From an uncultured Lachnospiraceae bacterium (GTDB lineage: Bacteria; Bacillota; Clostridia; Lachnospirales; Lachnospiraceae): a stretch of DNA of 64,000 bases. Below are positions 40,518-50,171 of this stretch, in pieces (the stretch's first letter is position 1; every line of letters begins with the position of its first letter). The stretch spans positions 1 to 64,000 of the forward strand of contig CANRPU010000001.1 of NCBI GenBank assembly GCA_947632555.1. The letters run 5' to 3'. The notes below the pieces were generated by a model, which saw only the letters and a list, made by a program, of their open reading frames with translations, was not told the DNA's origin and made no database searches. Both the position numbers and the translations under genes were made by a program.

Positions 40518-41463
40518 CTTCCTTTTGCTCCTCATCAAAATTAATTCTCTCTTCTTCCACGACCAGCGGCCTCTTCATTACACGCTGATTGATGCTTAAA
40601 ATATATTCTCCCAGAAGTCCCAGAAACAGCAACTGGACGGCGCCCAAAAAGAACATCCCGATCAGCACCGGTGCCATTCCCATATTAAACGTGTCCCAGA
40701 AGACCAGCTTCAATATCAAATACGTCAGAGCGATCAGCACACTGAAAAACGCTATTATAAAACCCATAAACGTTGCCAGCCGCAGCCCGACCTTTGTGTA
40801 GGAGGTAAAACTCAGCATAGCGATATCATAAAGTGAATAGAAATTATTTTTGGTCTTCCCCGCTCTCCGCCTTTGCTGCTCATAAGGAATTTCTTTTCTC
40901 TTAAATCCTAATTCCGCTACAATTCCCCGCAGAAAAGGCGTGGGATCGTCCAGTTCCCGCAAGACCTGTATAAACGATCGATCATACAGACCGAATCCTG
41001 TAAAATGCTCTATCTGCTCCACCTCGGAAAACTTTTTGATCAGTTTATAATAACATGTCCGCAGAAAACGCATAAATTTATTTTCCCGACTGGTTGTCTT
41101 GATCGCGCTGACGATCTTATAACCGTTTTCCCATTCCGCCACCAGTTTGGGGATCATCTCTACCGGATCCTGAAAATCCGCGCACATCAGGATGACACCA
41201 TCCCCCGTTGCCTGCTGCAGGCCATAATAAGGAGAATTGTTCTGTCCAAAATTCTTGGCGTTCAAAATCGCTTTGATCTTTTTATTTCCTCCACAGAGTT
41301 CCCGCAGTTTTTCCCTGGTTCCATCCTTGGAATCATTGTCAATAAAAATAATCTCATAGTCATATTGGGACAGTTTTCGCAATTCTGCTTCAACCGCCTG
41401 GCTTAAAGGTTCCACATTTTCAATTTCATTGTACGTGGGGATCAAAACACTGATTTTTTTCAT
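40510..41463 (-). CDS. GT2 polyprenyl-phosphate glycosyltransferase (DPM1/GtrB-like)
   Basis: KKISVLIPTYNEIENVEPL, CADFQDPVEMIPKLVAEWENG, two C-terminal TM segments. Confidence 0.92.
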   Translation of the reverse strand: MKKISVLIPTYNEIENVEPLSQAVEAELRKLSQYDYEIIFIDNDSKDGTREKLRELCGGNKKIKAILNAKNFGQNNSPYYGLQQATGDGVILMCADFQDPVEMIPKLVAEWENGYKIVSAIKTTSRENKFMRFLRTCYYKLIKKFSEVEQIEHFTGFGLYDRSFIQVLRELDDPTPFLRGIVAELGFKRKEIPYEQQRRRAGKTKNNFYSLYDIAMLSFTSYTKVGLRLATFMGFIIAFFSVLIALTYLILKLVFWDTFNMGMAPVLIGMFFLGAVQLLFLGLLGEYILSINQRVMKRPLVVEEERINFDEEQKEDA

Positions 41464-41476
41464 ATGTTCTCTTCTC

Positions 41477-42526
41477 CTATTTCATTCTGCACGCAATCAC
41501 TCTGGAGAATCCTTCTTTTATAGTTATTTCCGGATTCCATCCCAAAGCTTTGAGTTTTTCATTATTTGGCGGGACTTCATTTGCGAGCGAATTTTCTAAA
41601 TAAGCATCACCCGTTTCCCTTTGCTCGCAATGCACCTGCAAACGCTTCCATGGATGCAGCGATGCTATGGTTTCCGCTACTTCTTTAATACTGTAAAATT
41701 CCTCTGTATTGCATACATTATATGCCTCCCCCGCTTTTCCCTCCAGTAAGATCAAAAAATAAGCAGCCACGGCATCCGAAATATAACAGAAACTCCGTTT
41801 ACTTCTCCCATCACTGTGCATCACGATATCATGTCCCTGTATAACATCTTTCACAAAAGCAGCAAATACCCGCGGATCTTTTTCTAAATCCATGGTTGGC
41901 GCATAGGTATGCCAGATTCTGGCTATCTTTGTCGGAACTCCATTCTGATGAAAATATGCTTTGCACATGGTTTCCGCCATTCTTTTACTTTCCCCGTAAC
42001 AGCTGTGGATATCCAAAGTATCCATTTCTCCCCAGTCGTTTTCCCGCACAGAGGTTTTTCCTTTTACCTTCCCATATACATCTCCGGTAGAAAACAGCAA
42101 ATATCCCTCTACCTTTTTTTGTACTGCTAATTCCAATAAATGGTAATTGCCCACAACATTTGGTTTTAAAACTTCAATTGGAGAAACGCTATAATACTGA
42201 GGACTGGCCGGACTGGCTGCATGTATGATAAAGTTGACCGGTGCATCCATTTCTATCTTTTCTTCCAGCGTATTTTCCCACACCCTCAAATAAGGATATT
42301 GTTCGACCCTTCCAAACCGCTTCTCAAATTTTTCTTTTGAACGGATCAACGCGATGACAGAAATATGCATTCCCTTTTTTTCATTTAAGTACATAATCAT
42401 GAATACCAGATAGGAAGCCAACATTCCATACGCTCCGGTGATCAATACCGTCTTATGATCCAGACGTTCCCACGGAAGTTTTTGGTTAAAAACCTTTTCC
42501 AGATCCTGTTCAATCGTTTTCTCCAT
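41477..42526 (-). CDS. NAD-dependent epimerase/dehydratase (extended SDR, UXS-like)
   Basis: VLITGAYGMLASYLVF, HAASPASPQYYSVSPIEVLKPNVVGNYHLLELA, SCYGESKRMAET. Confidence 0.92.
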   Translation of the reverse strand: MEKTIEQDLEKVFNQKLPWERLDHKTVLITGAYGMLASYLVFMIMYLNEKKGMHISVIALIRSKEKFEKRFGRVEQYPYLRVWENTLEEKIEMDAPVNFIIHAASPASPQYYSVSPIEVLKPNVVGNYHLLELAVQKKVEGYLLFSTGDVYGKVKGKTSVRENDWGEMDTLDIHSCYGESKRMAETMCKAYFHQNGVPTKIARIWHTYAPTMDLEKDPRVFAAFVKDVIQGHDIVMHSDGRSKRSFCYISDAVAAYFLILLEGKAGEAYNVCNTEEFYSIKEVAETIASLHPWKRLQVHCEQRETGDAYLENSLANEVPPNNEKLKALGWNPEITIKEGFSRVIACRMK

Positions 42527-42554
42527 ACACATGATTTTTATAATCCTTTGAAAA

Positions 42555-44246
42555 CTATAATTCCATTAAATATGTATATAATTGACGTTCCAACAAGGGT
42601 TCCTGATCTTGATTTGGCTTTCCAAATTCCAGTTTTGGAAACACGTAGGTTTCATCGTCCAATAATAACTCGATCAACGCGGGTGTTCTCTCACGAAAAC
42701 AATCTGTCATATTTTCTTTTCCTGTATATTGATAATACGGAATCCCATAAGCTTCCGCAACTCGCTTAAGATTTGGCACCCCATACCCTGTTTCTTCTGT
42801 AGTCTGTGTATAATTTTCAGAAAAATACATCTCCTGAAAATGGCGTATCATTCCCAATGAGTGATTATTAAAAACCAGAACCTTAATCGGCAGTTTTTGA
42901 GAAGACACCAACTGAAGTTCCTGTATATTCATCTGCAGCCCGCCATCTCCATTAAAGCAAAAAACAACCTGATCCGTTGCGTAGTGTGCGCCAATAGCAG
43001 CCGGTAATGAATATCCCATAGCGCCATGTCCTCCTGAAAACAATATCCTTTGACCCTTAAACACAAATGATTGGGCTACCCATACCTGATTTTGTCCCAC
43101 ATCCGTAGTAATAATACCCTGGGAGGGAATTTGTCTGCTGATGGATCCCACCATATCATTTTCTCTGCTGCTATCCCTGCTCGCAAGCTTGTCCTGAATC
43201 TGCCTGCACACCATAATCCACTTGTCAAACGCATTGTCAGGAAGCTGCCAATGGGCATTCAGGTAGTCCAATACCTTTCCTGCATCCGCGCAGATATCCG
43301 TTTCGTCTGTCCGTGCCGCATAGTTTAATTCACCCTGATCAATATCCACTCTTAAAATTTTTGCATTAGGAGCAAAGTTTTCCCTCTTGGCTCCCACTTG
43401 CCTTACATCCAGTCTGGCTCCCAGCGTCAACAACACATCGCATTTTGCCACAATAAAATTTGCCGTTCTGGAACCATACGCTCCAATAAATCCATAATAA
43501 AGACGCCGACAGTCCTTTGGTACATCCACCGCTATCATACTGGTCACTACAGGTATTCCTGAACGCTCCACAAACTGCGCCAGGGCACTCTGGTTTATTT
43601 CATTTTTTAAACCTGCTCCCACTAAAACGCAAGGACGCTTTGCTCCCTCCAATGCTTCTAATATTTCTAAAAACTCCTTCTTATCCTGAGATTCTTTTGG
43701 GGATTCTACTATCCCTGATGGTTCCATTTCCGCCCGAAAGACATCCATTGGAATATCCAGCAGTACAGGTCCCTTTCTTCCCCTCTGAGCAATTTCCCAT
43801 GCCTGATTTATTTCTGCTTCTACATCCTCTGCCTTCCAAAGGCGGCAGCTATATTTTGTAACCCCCTTTACCATACTTACAATATCGGTTTCCTGAAAAC
43901 CTCGTTGCCGGATTTGGTAATTTCCTCTGGCTTCCGTAGTGTTTACCTGTCCAGTCAAAAAAAGTACCGGAATAGAATCAAAATAAGCATTGCATATCCC
44001 AGTAATCAAATTTGTTGCTCCCGGGCCGCTGGTCGCATACGCTACTCCCACTTTATCTGCAGCTTGCGCATAACCACAAGCCGCAAAAGCCGCTCCCTGT
44101 TCATGATAATTGACATGAGAATGAATCTCCGTTTCTCTCTTCTTTAGAGAATCCATAAAATGCGTTACCATTCCTCCCGGATATCCAAAAATATCTGTAA
44201 CGCCTTTTTTAATCAAAAAATCTACAATATAATCCGAAACTTTCAT
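42555..44246 (-). CDS. TPP-dependent enzyme of acetolactate-synthase type (YerE-like candidate)
   Basis: YPGGMVTHFMDSL, NYHEQGAAFAACGYA (catalytic Glu), GDGGLQMNIQELQLV (TPP motif); start MKVSDYIVDFL overlaps the end of rfbF; flanked by CDP-deoxysugar genes. Confidence 0.92.
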   Translation of the reverse strand: MKVSDYIVDFLIKKGVTDIFGYPGGMVTHFMDSLKKRETEIHSHVNYHEQGAAFAACGYAQAADKVGVAYATSGPGATNLITGICNAYFDSIPVLFLTGQVNTTEARGNYQIRQRGFQETDIVSMVKGVTKYSCRLWKAEDVEAEINQAWEIAQRGRKGPVLLDIPMDVFRAEMEPSGIVESPKESQDKKEFLEILEALEGAKRPCVLVGAGLKNEINQSALAQFVERSGIPVVTSMIAVDVPKDCRRLYYGFIGAYGSRTANFIVAKCDVLLTLGARLDVRQVGAKRENFAPNAKILRVDIDQGELNYAARTDETDICADAGKVLDYLNAHWQLPDNAFDKWIMVCRQIQDKLASRDSSRENDMVGSISRQIPSQGIITTDVGQNQVWVAQSFVFKGQRILFSGGHGAMGYSLPAAIGAHYATDQVVFCFNGDGGLQMNIQELQLVSSQKLPIKVLVFNNHSLGMIRHFQEMYFSENYTQTTEETGYGVPNLKRVAEAYGIPYYQYTGKENMTDCFRERTPALIELLLDDETYVFPKLEFGKPNQDQEPLLERQLYTYLMEL

Positions 44247-44247
44247 C

Positions 44248-45024
44248 CTATCTCCATACTTTCCATGGCGCTTTTCCCGTTTCCCAAAGTTCCTCCAGTT
44301 TTTCTTTTTCTCTCTTCGTATCCATGCACTGCCAAAAACCATCATGCTGATAGGCTGTCAGTTCCCCCATACCAGCCAGTTTTATTAATGGTTCCTTCTC
44401 AAAAACAGTAGCATCGTTTTGAATCAGAGTAAAAACCTGAGGTTCCAGCACCATATAACCCGCATTGATCCTGTTCCCGTTTCCAGAATCTTTTTCCCGG
44501 AATGAAGTTATTCTGTTTTCATCATCTATATCCATAACTCCAAAACGCTGCTCAATATTTACAGCCGTCAGCGTTGCCCATTTTTTCTTTTCCTTATGGT
44601 ATCGGTACAATTCGGCAATATCTATGTCTGATACCCCATCTCCGTATGTGAGCATAAAAGTTTCATTTCCCACATATTTTTGTACTCTTTTTACACGACC
44701 GCCCGTCATGGTATCCAATCCGGTATCTACCAGAGTTACTTTCCACGGCTCAGTCACATTACTATGTACGATCATTTTATTATTTTCAGTAAAATCAAAT
44801 GTCACATCACTATTGTGCAGATAATAATCCGCGAACCATTCCTTGATCACATGTTGTTTGTATCCGCAACAGATCACAAATTCATTGAAACCATAATAGG
44901 AATATTCTTTCATAATATGCCACAGAATCGGTTTCCCGCCAATCTCTATCATGGGTTTGGGCCTCAGGTAACTTTCTTCGCTGATACGGGTTCCGTATCC
45001 ACCCGCCAGAATCACTACTTTCAT
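44248..45024 (-). CDS. rfbF: Glucose-1-phosphate cytidylyltransferase
   Basis: KVVILAGGYGTRISEESYLRPKPMIEIGGKPILWHIMKEYSYYGFNEFVICCGYKQHVIKEWFADY. Confidence 0.97.
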   Translation of the reverse strand: MKVVILAGGYGTRISEESYLRPKPMIEIGGKPILWHIMKEYSYYGFNEFVICCGYKQHVIKEWFADYYLHNSDVTFDFTENNKMIVHSNVTEPWKVTLVDTGLDTMTGGRVKRVQKYVGNETFMLTYGDGVSDIDIAELYRYHKEKKKWATLTAVNIEQRFGVMDIDDENRITSFREKDSGNGNRINAGYMVLEPQVFTLIQNDATVFEKEPLIKLAGMGELTAYQHDGFWQCMDTKREKEKLEELWETGKAPWKVWR

Positions 45025-45551
45025 TGTCCAATATCCCCTTCCCGTTTATATTAATGTCTGCTCACAGATAATGTGGATAGAACTATGCATTGTTATCTAA
45101 ATTCCCCGGCATGTCCAATAATCACGCAATTCCCTTATGAAATTCTCCACCATTTTATTGCCTTAAGTAGGAATTCAATCCTTCCCTCATCTATATCGTT
45201 TGCTTATTAAAAGCGTACCGTTTGTACAACCTTATCCTGCATATTTTGGGTTAACCCCCAACCTCTTAGCATCTTTTATTCTTTAGAAATCCGTCTTGCC
45301 AACTCCTGAAGATTATCGCATTTCATTTCAACATTATTGTTCACTTCTTATCGCAACATATTATCAGTTACTTTTTCTCCGGCATCCTGTTCTTAAGTTA
45401 TGTCATATTAAAGGCTTTTCAAATATAGTGAAGTAACCTTTTCAAGATAATAGACACACCAGAGAACACTATCAGTACAAAAATCCTGTTGCTTTCAACT
45501 ATAATAAAAAGTAACACTTTTCCAGTAGTTATTCCCCTTCTACAACAATCA

Positions 45552-47036
45552 TTATTTCAATAGAATCTTTTCTTTCCCATAGTAGTCCGCGATATTCTCG
45601 TTAATCCAGTAATTCACGTTTCCTTCTTCTACAACATCGGTAAAGTACAATACCTTAGGCCGGACAGTAAAAGGCTCTACCTCTACAACGCTTATTGTAT
45701 CATCCTGATAGAGAGCCAGCCTTTCCTGTGCCTGCTCATAATAACTTCTGGCTTCTCCATTTACCAAAGAACGCAGTGCGGACATGGAAGAAAATGTATT
45801 TTTATCGGAGGTTCCCACAAACACCAGCAGTACTAAGGCAAATGCCAGCCACCGGTATGTCCACAGATATTTTTTCAGAATCTCCTTTATTGCACAGCAG
45901 TCTTTCCAGAAACCCTTTTTACGGTTTTCCATCTTCCTTTGTATCCATCCCGTCCAATAAAACGCGTTTATCCATATCATGATATAAAAAATACTCTGCA
46001 TCTGATTCTGTATTCTTCCCGCGGCTACATTTCCTACTCCATACAGTGAGGGAGTAAACGCTGCCGCGAACAAGCAAAAACTGCCTGCGCTGACCAATCC
46101 CGGCAGCTGATACGTTATATTTTTTTCACGCTTTATAATCTTCCATATGACCGGCAAAGCAGCCAATAGACATACAATTAATAATGGAGAAAACCACTTT
46201 CTGACATATCCCGGCGCCATCAGAAGCGACTTCATTATGGCAGAAAAAGCTGTGTTTCCATATGCGTTAGAACGCCTGATCATATTCCCCGGCGCTGTAA
46301 CGCTAAGCCCAAATCCCAAAAGCAGTGATAAAAAGGGCAGTATATTTTGCCACGACAATTTTTTCCGGTTGATAAACAAATATCCTATATACCATAGCAG
46401 GCACTGTAGTACTGTCGCATACTGACAGCCTCCAATAACAAAAGCGTAAATAGCGATTCCGGCCGCCGCCAAAATCTTACTTGGCATCCGTTTCAAGGAT
46501 TCGCTTTTTATCAGAAAAACAAACAAGAGCAGCATCGCATAATGTAAAAAGGTATAAAGCCCCGCGCCGCCATACCAATATAACGCTTCCACTGGGGAAG
46601 GCAAAGTTTCCAGCAGAAGAAAAGCCATTACTCCCCAAAGGAAACAAATATCTTGCTTTTCTGCCGGATAAAATTTCCGAATTACCGTTTTTACAAATAA
46701 ATAAGTAGCAAGTAAAAGCATTCCCAGCATTAAAATAGGTGTTACACAGGCTAATTTTTCTGAATAAATAACAGGATTCAACCCGCCCAAAAAACAGCCG
46801 GTAAAGTATCCCATCCAATTATGCCATGCCCATATAATGCTTCGAAAAGCTCCCTTCCATACCTCCAGAACATTTCCCGTCTGTTCCCAAATACGATGCA
46901 ATCCCTTACCGCTGGAATAATCATCCGCGGCCATAACATTATAACGTCCGATCACCAGCAGCGGGATTAAGCATCCCACTAAGAGCATTATCATACATAT
47001 CGTTAAAAAGTTATCGTTTTTCCCCCACCGTGACAA
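45552..47036 (-). CDS. DUF6056-like polytopic membrane protein, copy 1
   Basis: GRYNVMAADDYSSGKG, many TM segments, C-terminal extracytoplasmic segment identical to copy 2. Confidence 0.85.
   Translation of the reverse strand: MSRWGKNDNFLTICMIMLLVGCLIPLLVIGRYNVMAADDYSSGKGLHRIWEQTGNVLEVWKGAFRSIIWAWHNWMGYFTGCFLGGLNPVIYSEKLACVTPILMLGMLLLATYLFVKTVIRKFYPAEKQDICFLWGVMAFLLLETLPSPVEALYWYGGAGLYTFLHYAMLLLFVFLIKSESLKRMPSKILAAAGIAIYAFVIGGCQYATVLQCLLWYIGYLFINRKKLSWQNILPFLSLLLGFGLSVTAPGNMIRRSNAYGNTAFSAIMKSLLMAPGYVRKWFSPLLIVCLLAALPVIWKIIKREKNITYQLPGLVSAGSFCLFAAAFTPSLYGVGNVAAGRIQNQMQSIFYIMIWINAFYWTGWIQRKMENRKKGFWKDCCAIKEILKKYLWTYRWLAFALVLLVFVGTSDKNTFSSMSALRSLVNGEARSYYEQAQERLALYQDDTISVVEVEPFTVRPKVLYFTDVVEEGNVNYWINENIADYYGKEKILLK
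45571..45806. repeat. 236-bp perfect direct repeat, copy A
   Basis: Base-by-base identical to 52581-52816. Confidence 0.95.
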
Positions 47037-47101
47037 CTTTTCTTTTCATTTTTGCATATCCCGTTCTCCTTTTTCAGGACTCTCTCTATCCAGCTCAATA
47101 T

Positions 47102-48124
47102 TTATTTAAGAAAAGTTTTCTTTAATACTCCGTATTCTTTATTTGCATTTTTTAGTTTACTGCTCAAAGTATCCCGCATTTCTTCTGTCAGCCAGCTGCT
47201 GCCATCCGCGCAAACTCTGTCACGAAGCTCCGCATAAGCTGGTGCCGGTATCTCAGGAATAATCCCCAATGTCAGAAACGCATGTCCATTAAAGCAGTGC
47301 GTAGAAGGACATTTGGTCCCGACTGCTCTAAAAGGCAGTTTTTTATTAATATTCTCATAAATATTATGACACAGTTCCTTTCCTTCATAGCACTGTGTCA
47401 TGCGTCCGGTCAATAAATCTACCGCGAAAAACCAATCGCCTGCATAGCAAAATTCACAGCGTCGCTTCCCCCAAATTTCGCTCTTAAACGCCAGCAGTGA
47501 GGAATCAAACTCTCCCCATTGTTCTACCAGTTCCTTTAACGAATAGCGGGAAAGAAGTTTATGTTCCAGAGTCGTATCATCTCTCGGGATTGTAACATGG
47601 CATATAGCGCCGGCCTTCTCCATACATATTTTTTTGATTTCTTCCTTTACTTCCAAATATTTATCATCCGGGGTCAATTCAATGGTAAAAGAACAGCCTG
47701 CCTTTTTCATATTATTGATGTTTTCAAAAAAAGTTTCCATGGTCCCCGTTCGGAGCAGTTCAAAATAATGCAGGGAAAACTTAAAAAATATCCTCTTCCG
47801 ATATTCTTCCCGCATATCCATAATCTTTTGAAAAAAGGCAGTATAGATCCCATTCGTAACAACCGAAAGTACATGTCCTTCCGCCAGCAGTTCTTCCATT
47901 AGCAGCGGTAATTCTTGAAGCAGCGTGGTTTCTCCTGCCGCGCATAAATTGATCAGGGCAGGCCCTCCGAGTCTTTTGAAACTCAGTGCCCTGCCGATTT
48001 CTTCAGGATCGTGCGACAGCCCGCATACAACTTTACTGATATTCTTATCCAGATAACAGTAAGAACACTTCATATTGCAGATATTTACCGGTATATAAGC
48101 TTCAATGTACCTTTTCAGCTGCAT
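47102..48124 (-). CDS. Radical SAM protein with C-terminal SPASM-like cysteine cluster
   Basis: CNMKCSYCY (CxxxCxxC), GGPALINLCAAGETTLL, C-terminal CEFCYAG...TQCYEG...KCPSTHCFNGHAF. Confidence 0.88.
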   Translation of the reverse strand: MQLKRYIEAYIPVNICNMKCSYCYLDKNISKVVCGLSHDPEEIGRALSFKRLGGPALINLCAAGETTLLQELPLLMEELLAEGHVLSVVTNGIYTAFFQKIMDMREEYRKRIFFKFSLHYFELLRTGTMETFFENINNMKKAGCSFTIELTPDDKYLEVKEEIKKICMEKAGAICHVTIPRDDTTLEHKLLSRYSLKELVEQWGEFDSSLLAFKSEIWGKRRCEFCYAGDWFFAVDLLTGRMTQCYEGKELCHNIYENINKKLPFRAVGTKCPSTHCFNGHAFLTLGIIPEIPAPAYAELRDRVCADGSSWLTEEMRDTLSSKLKNANKEYGVLKKTFLK

Positions 48125-48136
48125 ATTGCCTTCTCC

Positions 48137-50161
48137 TTAATGAGCGATCATCTCAGCCAACTTGTCAAATTCTTTCCGCAGCAGTCGGGCCGGCCAGTTC
48201 GCGTTTTCCTCGGTCTTTACTAAAACCTTTTCCATTTCCTGTTGTATATTTTCTATACTATCACAGAATATAATGTATTGCAAATCCCCGATCCATTCAT
48301 GTACACCTGAAATCTTATGGTTATAATTATCAAGTACCACGCAGGGCGTTCCCGTTATCGCGGCAAAGATCATTCCATGCAGCCGATCGGTAATTACCAG
48401 TTCCGCGCTTTGATATTGCCGCATAATCTCCCGCAAATATGCATCTCTGTCTTGAAGCATGATATCAAACGCATATTGGTGATCTATATATTTATAGGCC
48501 AATCCACAGGATATTACCGCTTTTTCAATCACCTTTCGCATTTCTTCATTTAAACAACTTTCAAAATCACTTCGAAGGCAGAGTAATGCTCCTTTACGAT
48601 GTCCTCCCATCTCTCTTCTATCCGAAAACAACACAATATCAGGTACTAATTCTACTCTGCCATTAAAAATCATTGCGGCCTGCTGTAAGGACTGTCTGTC
48701 CCGTACTGTCAGCAGCAATTTTTTATGCCCGCAATAAATCTCTCTTGTCCTTTGCGCCTGAAGTTTCCCCTCTTCCGTATTTGAAAAATAAACAGTTTGC
48801 GGGAAAATAATAATTTTATTTTTGGGGAAAGCGCTAATAACATCCCTTCTGATCGTTTCGGAGTACGGATAAGCATCTCCAAGATTGCCACCTCCCGGTG
48901 TGCATATCCAATCCCAATTCCTGACATATTTTTTGATCTGTAACATTTTTTGCCGGTAATCAGAAGCCTCGATCTCAATAATCTTATATTGGGGAAAATA
49001 GTATTTCAAAAATTCCCGTATGGACACAGCGATCTGATGATCTCCCAGATTTCCCGCGTCTTCACTTCCTATCAGAAAAATATTTCTTCTGTGCCTCCAA
49101 TACGCAAGATAAGGAATTAATCCCCTTACAACCACCTTTTGATAAGCTCTTACAGTCAGACTGGGGCGATAAGTCCATTTATCGCCATATAACTTTTCGC
49201 AAAATCCCAACAGTCTGCCTGTATAATCCGGGCCAAAGTACTTCCGAACTTTGGTTGCTTTACCATACAGCGCTTTTGCGTTATGGTATACAAAAGCATC
49301 CTCTCTGATCTGCTTCAATCCGGCTTCTACCGCTTCCTCGCTTTTTTTCTGTCCTTCGTTGAAAAGCAGGATTCCAAAGATAACAGGATAATTTTTCCAG
49401 CATTTTTCTTTGAAACGGCGTTCTTCCAGATATTGCCAAAAACACTTCGCTAATTCCGTAATCTCCTTGGCATTGCACCTTTTACCCTTGTTTCCCATAA
49501 TAGAATTTTCTCTCGTCAGGTAACAGTACAATAAATCTCCGATTCCGGTAATCCTCTCCGCGTACATTAAATACATCAGCAAAAACAAGATATCTTCCGC
49601 GAAAATCCTGTCGTTATCCACAAACCAAAGCGCGTTTTCTCTGATGATATCCCCTCTATAAACCCGATTCCACGCCTCCCAGCATTGTCCGTACTGTAAC
49701 AATACCCGTACAAAATAGTCATACTTTTCCTGTTGGCTTTTCAGTGCATACGATTTTTCCTGAGGCATCACATTCCTTTGTACCTCTTCATTTTCATTTA
49801 TACATTTATAACCAAATGCCACCATATCAGTCCGTGTCTTCTGAAACACGTCCAATACTCTTTCCAACAGATTTTCTTCTATATAGTCATCACCGTCAAC
49901 AAAATAAATATACTCTCCGGCCGCAACACGCAATCCCGCGTTTCTGGCATCGGACAAACCGCCGTTTTCTTTATGTATGACTCGTAAACGGCTGTCTTCC
50001 CTGGCATAGCGGTCACATATGCCGCCGCTCGCGTCCCGGGATCCATCATCTACTAAGATGACCTCAAAATCCTGATAACTCTGACGCAATATGCTTTTTA
50101 AACACTTATCAAGATACTTTTCTACCTGATAAACCGGCACAATAATGCTAAATTTAGGCAT
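48137..50161 (-). CDS. Fusion: N-terminal GT2 glycosyltransferase + C-terminal polysaccharide pyruvyl transferase
   Basis: FSIIVPVYQVEKYLDKCLKSILRQSYQDFEVILVDDGSRD; LIGSEDAGNLGDHQIAVSIREFL, CTPGGGNLGDAYPYSE, VITDRLHGMIFAAITGTPCVVLDN. Confidence 0.92.
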   Translation of the reverse strand: MPKFSIIVPVYQVEKYLDKCLKSILRQSYQDFEVILVDDGSRDASGGICDRYAREDSRLRVIHKENGGLSDARNAGLRVAAGEYIYFVDGDDYIEENLLERVLDVFQKTRTDMVAFGYKCINENEEVQRNVMPQEKSYALKSQQEKYDYFVRVLLQYGQCWEAWNRVYRGDIIRENALWFVDNDRIFAEDILFLLMYLMYAERITGIGDLLYCYLTRENSIMGNKGKRCNAKEITELAKCFWQYLEERRFKEKCWKNYPVIFGILLFNEGQKKSEEAVEAGLKQIREDAFVYHNAKALYGKATKVRKYFGPDYTGRLLGFCEKLYGDKWTYRPSLTVRAYQKVVVRGLIPYLAYWRHRRNIFLIGSEDAGNLGDHQIAVSIREFLKYYFPQYKIIEIEASDYRQKMLQIKKYVRNWDWICTPGGGNLGDAYPYSETIRRDVISAFPKNKIIIFPQTVYFSNTEEGKLQAQRTREIYCGHKKLLLTVRDRQSLQQAAMIFNGRVELVPDIVLFSDRREMGGHRKGALLCLRSDFESCLNEEMRKVIEKAVISCGLAYKYIDHQYAFDIMLQDRDAYLREIMRQYQSAELVITDRLHGMIFAAITGTPCVVLDNYNHKISGVHEWIGDLQYIIFCDSIENIQQEMEKVLVKTEENANWPARLLRKEFDKLAEMIAH

Positions 50162-50171
50162 CCCCGTTCCC

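Noticed and set aside
42555-44246. TPP enzyme as ordinary acetolactate synthase (ilvB)
   Set aside because: No ilvN/ilvC/leu genes nearby and it is embedded between CDP-sugar genes; context favours a sugar-modifying role, though not proven.
45025-45551. ~530-bp AT-rich gap upstream of rfbF
   Set aside because: Minus strand has a short hydrophobic stretch (VLLFIIVESNRIFVLIVFSGVSIILKRLL) but many stops; may be decayed DNA or a long leader, no assignable identity.
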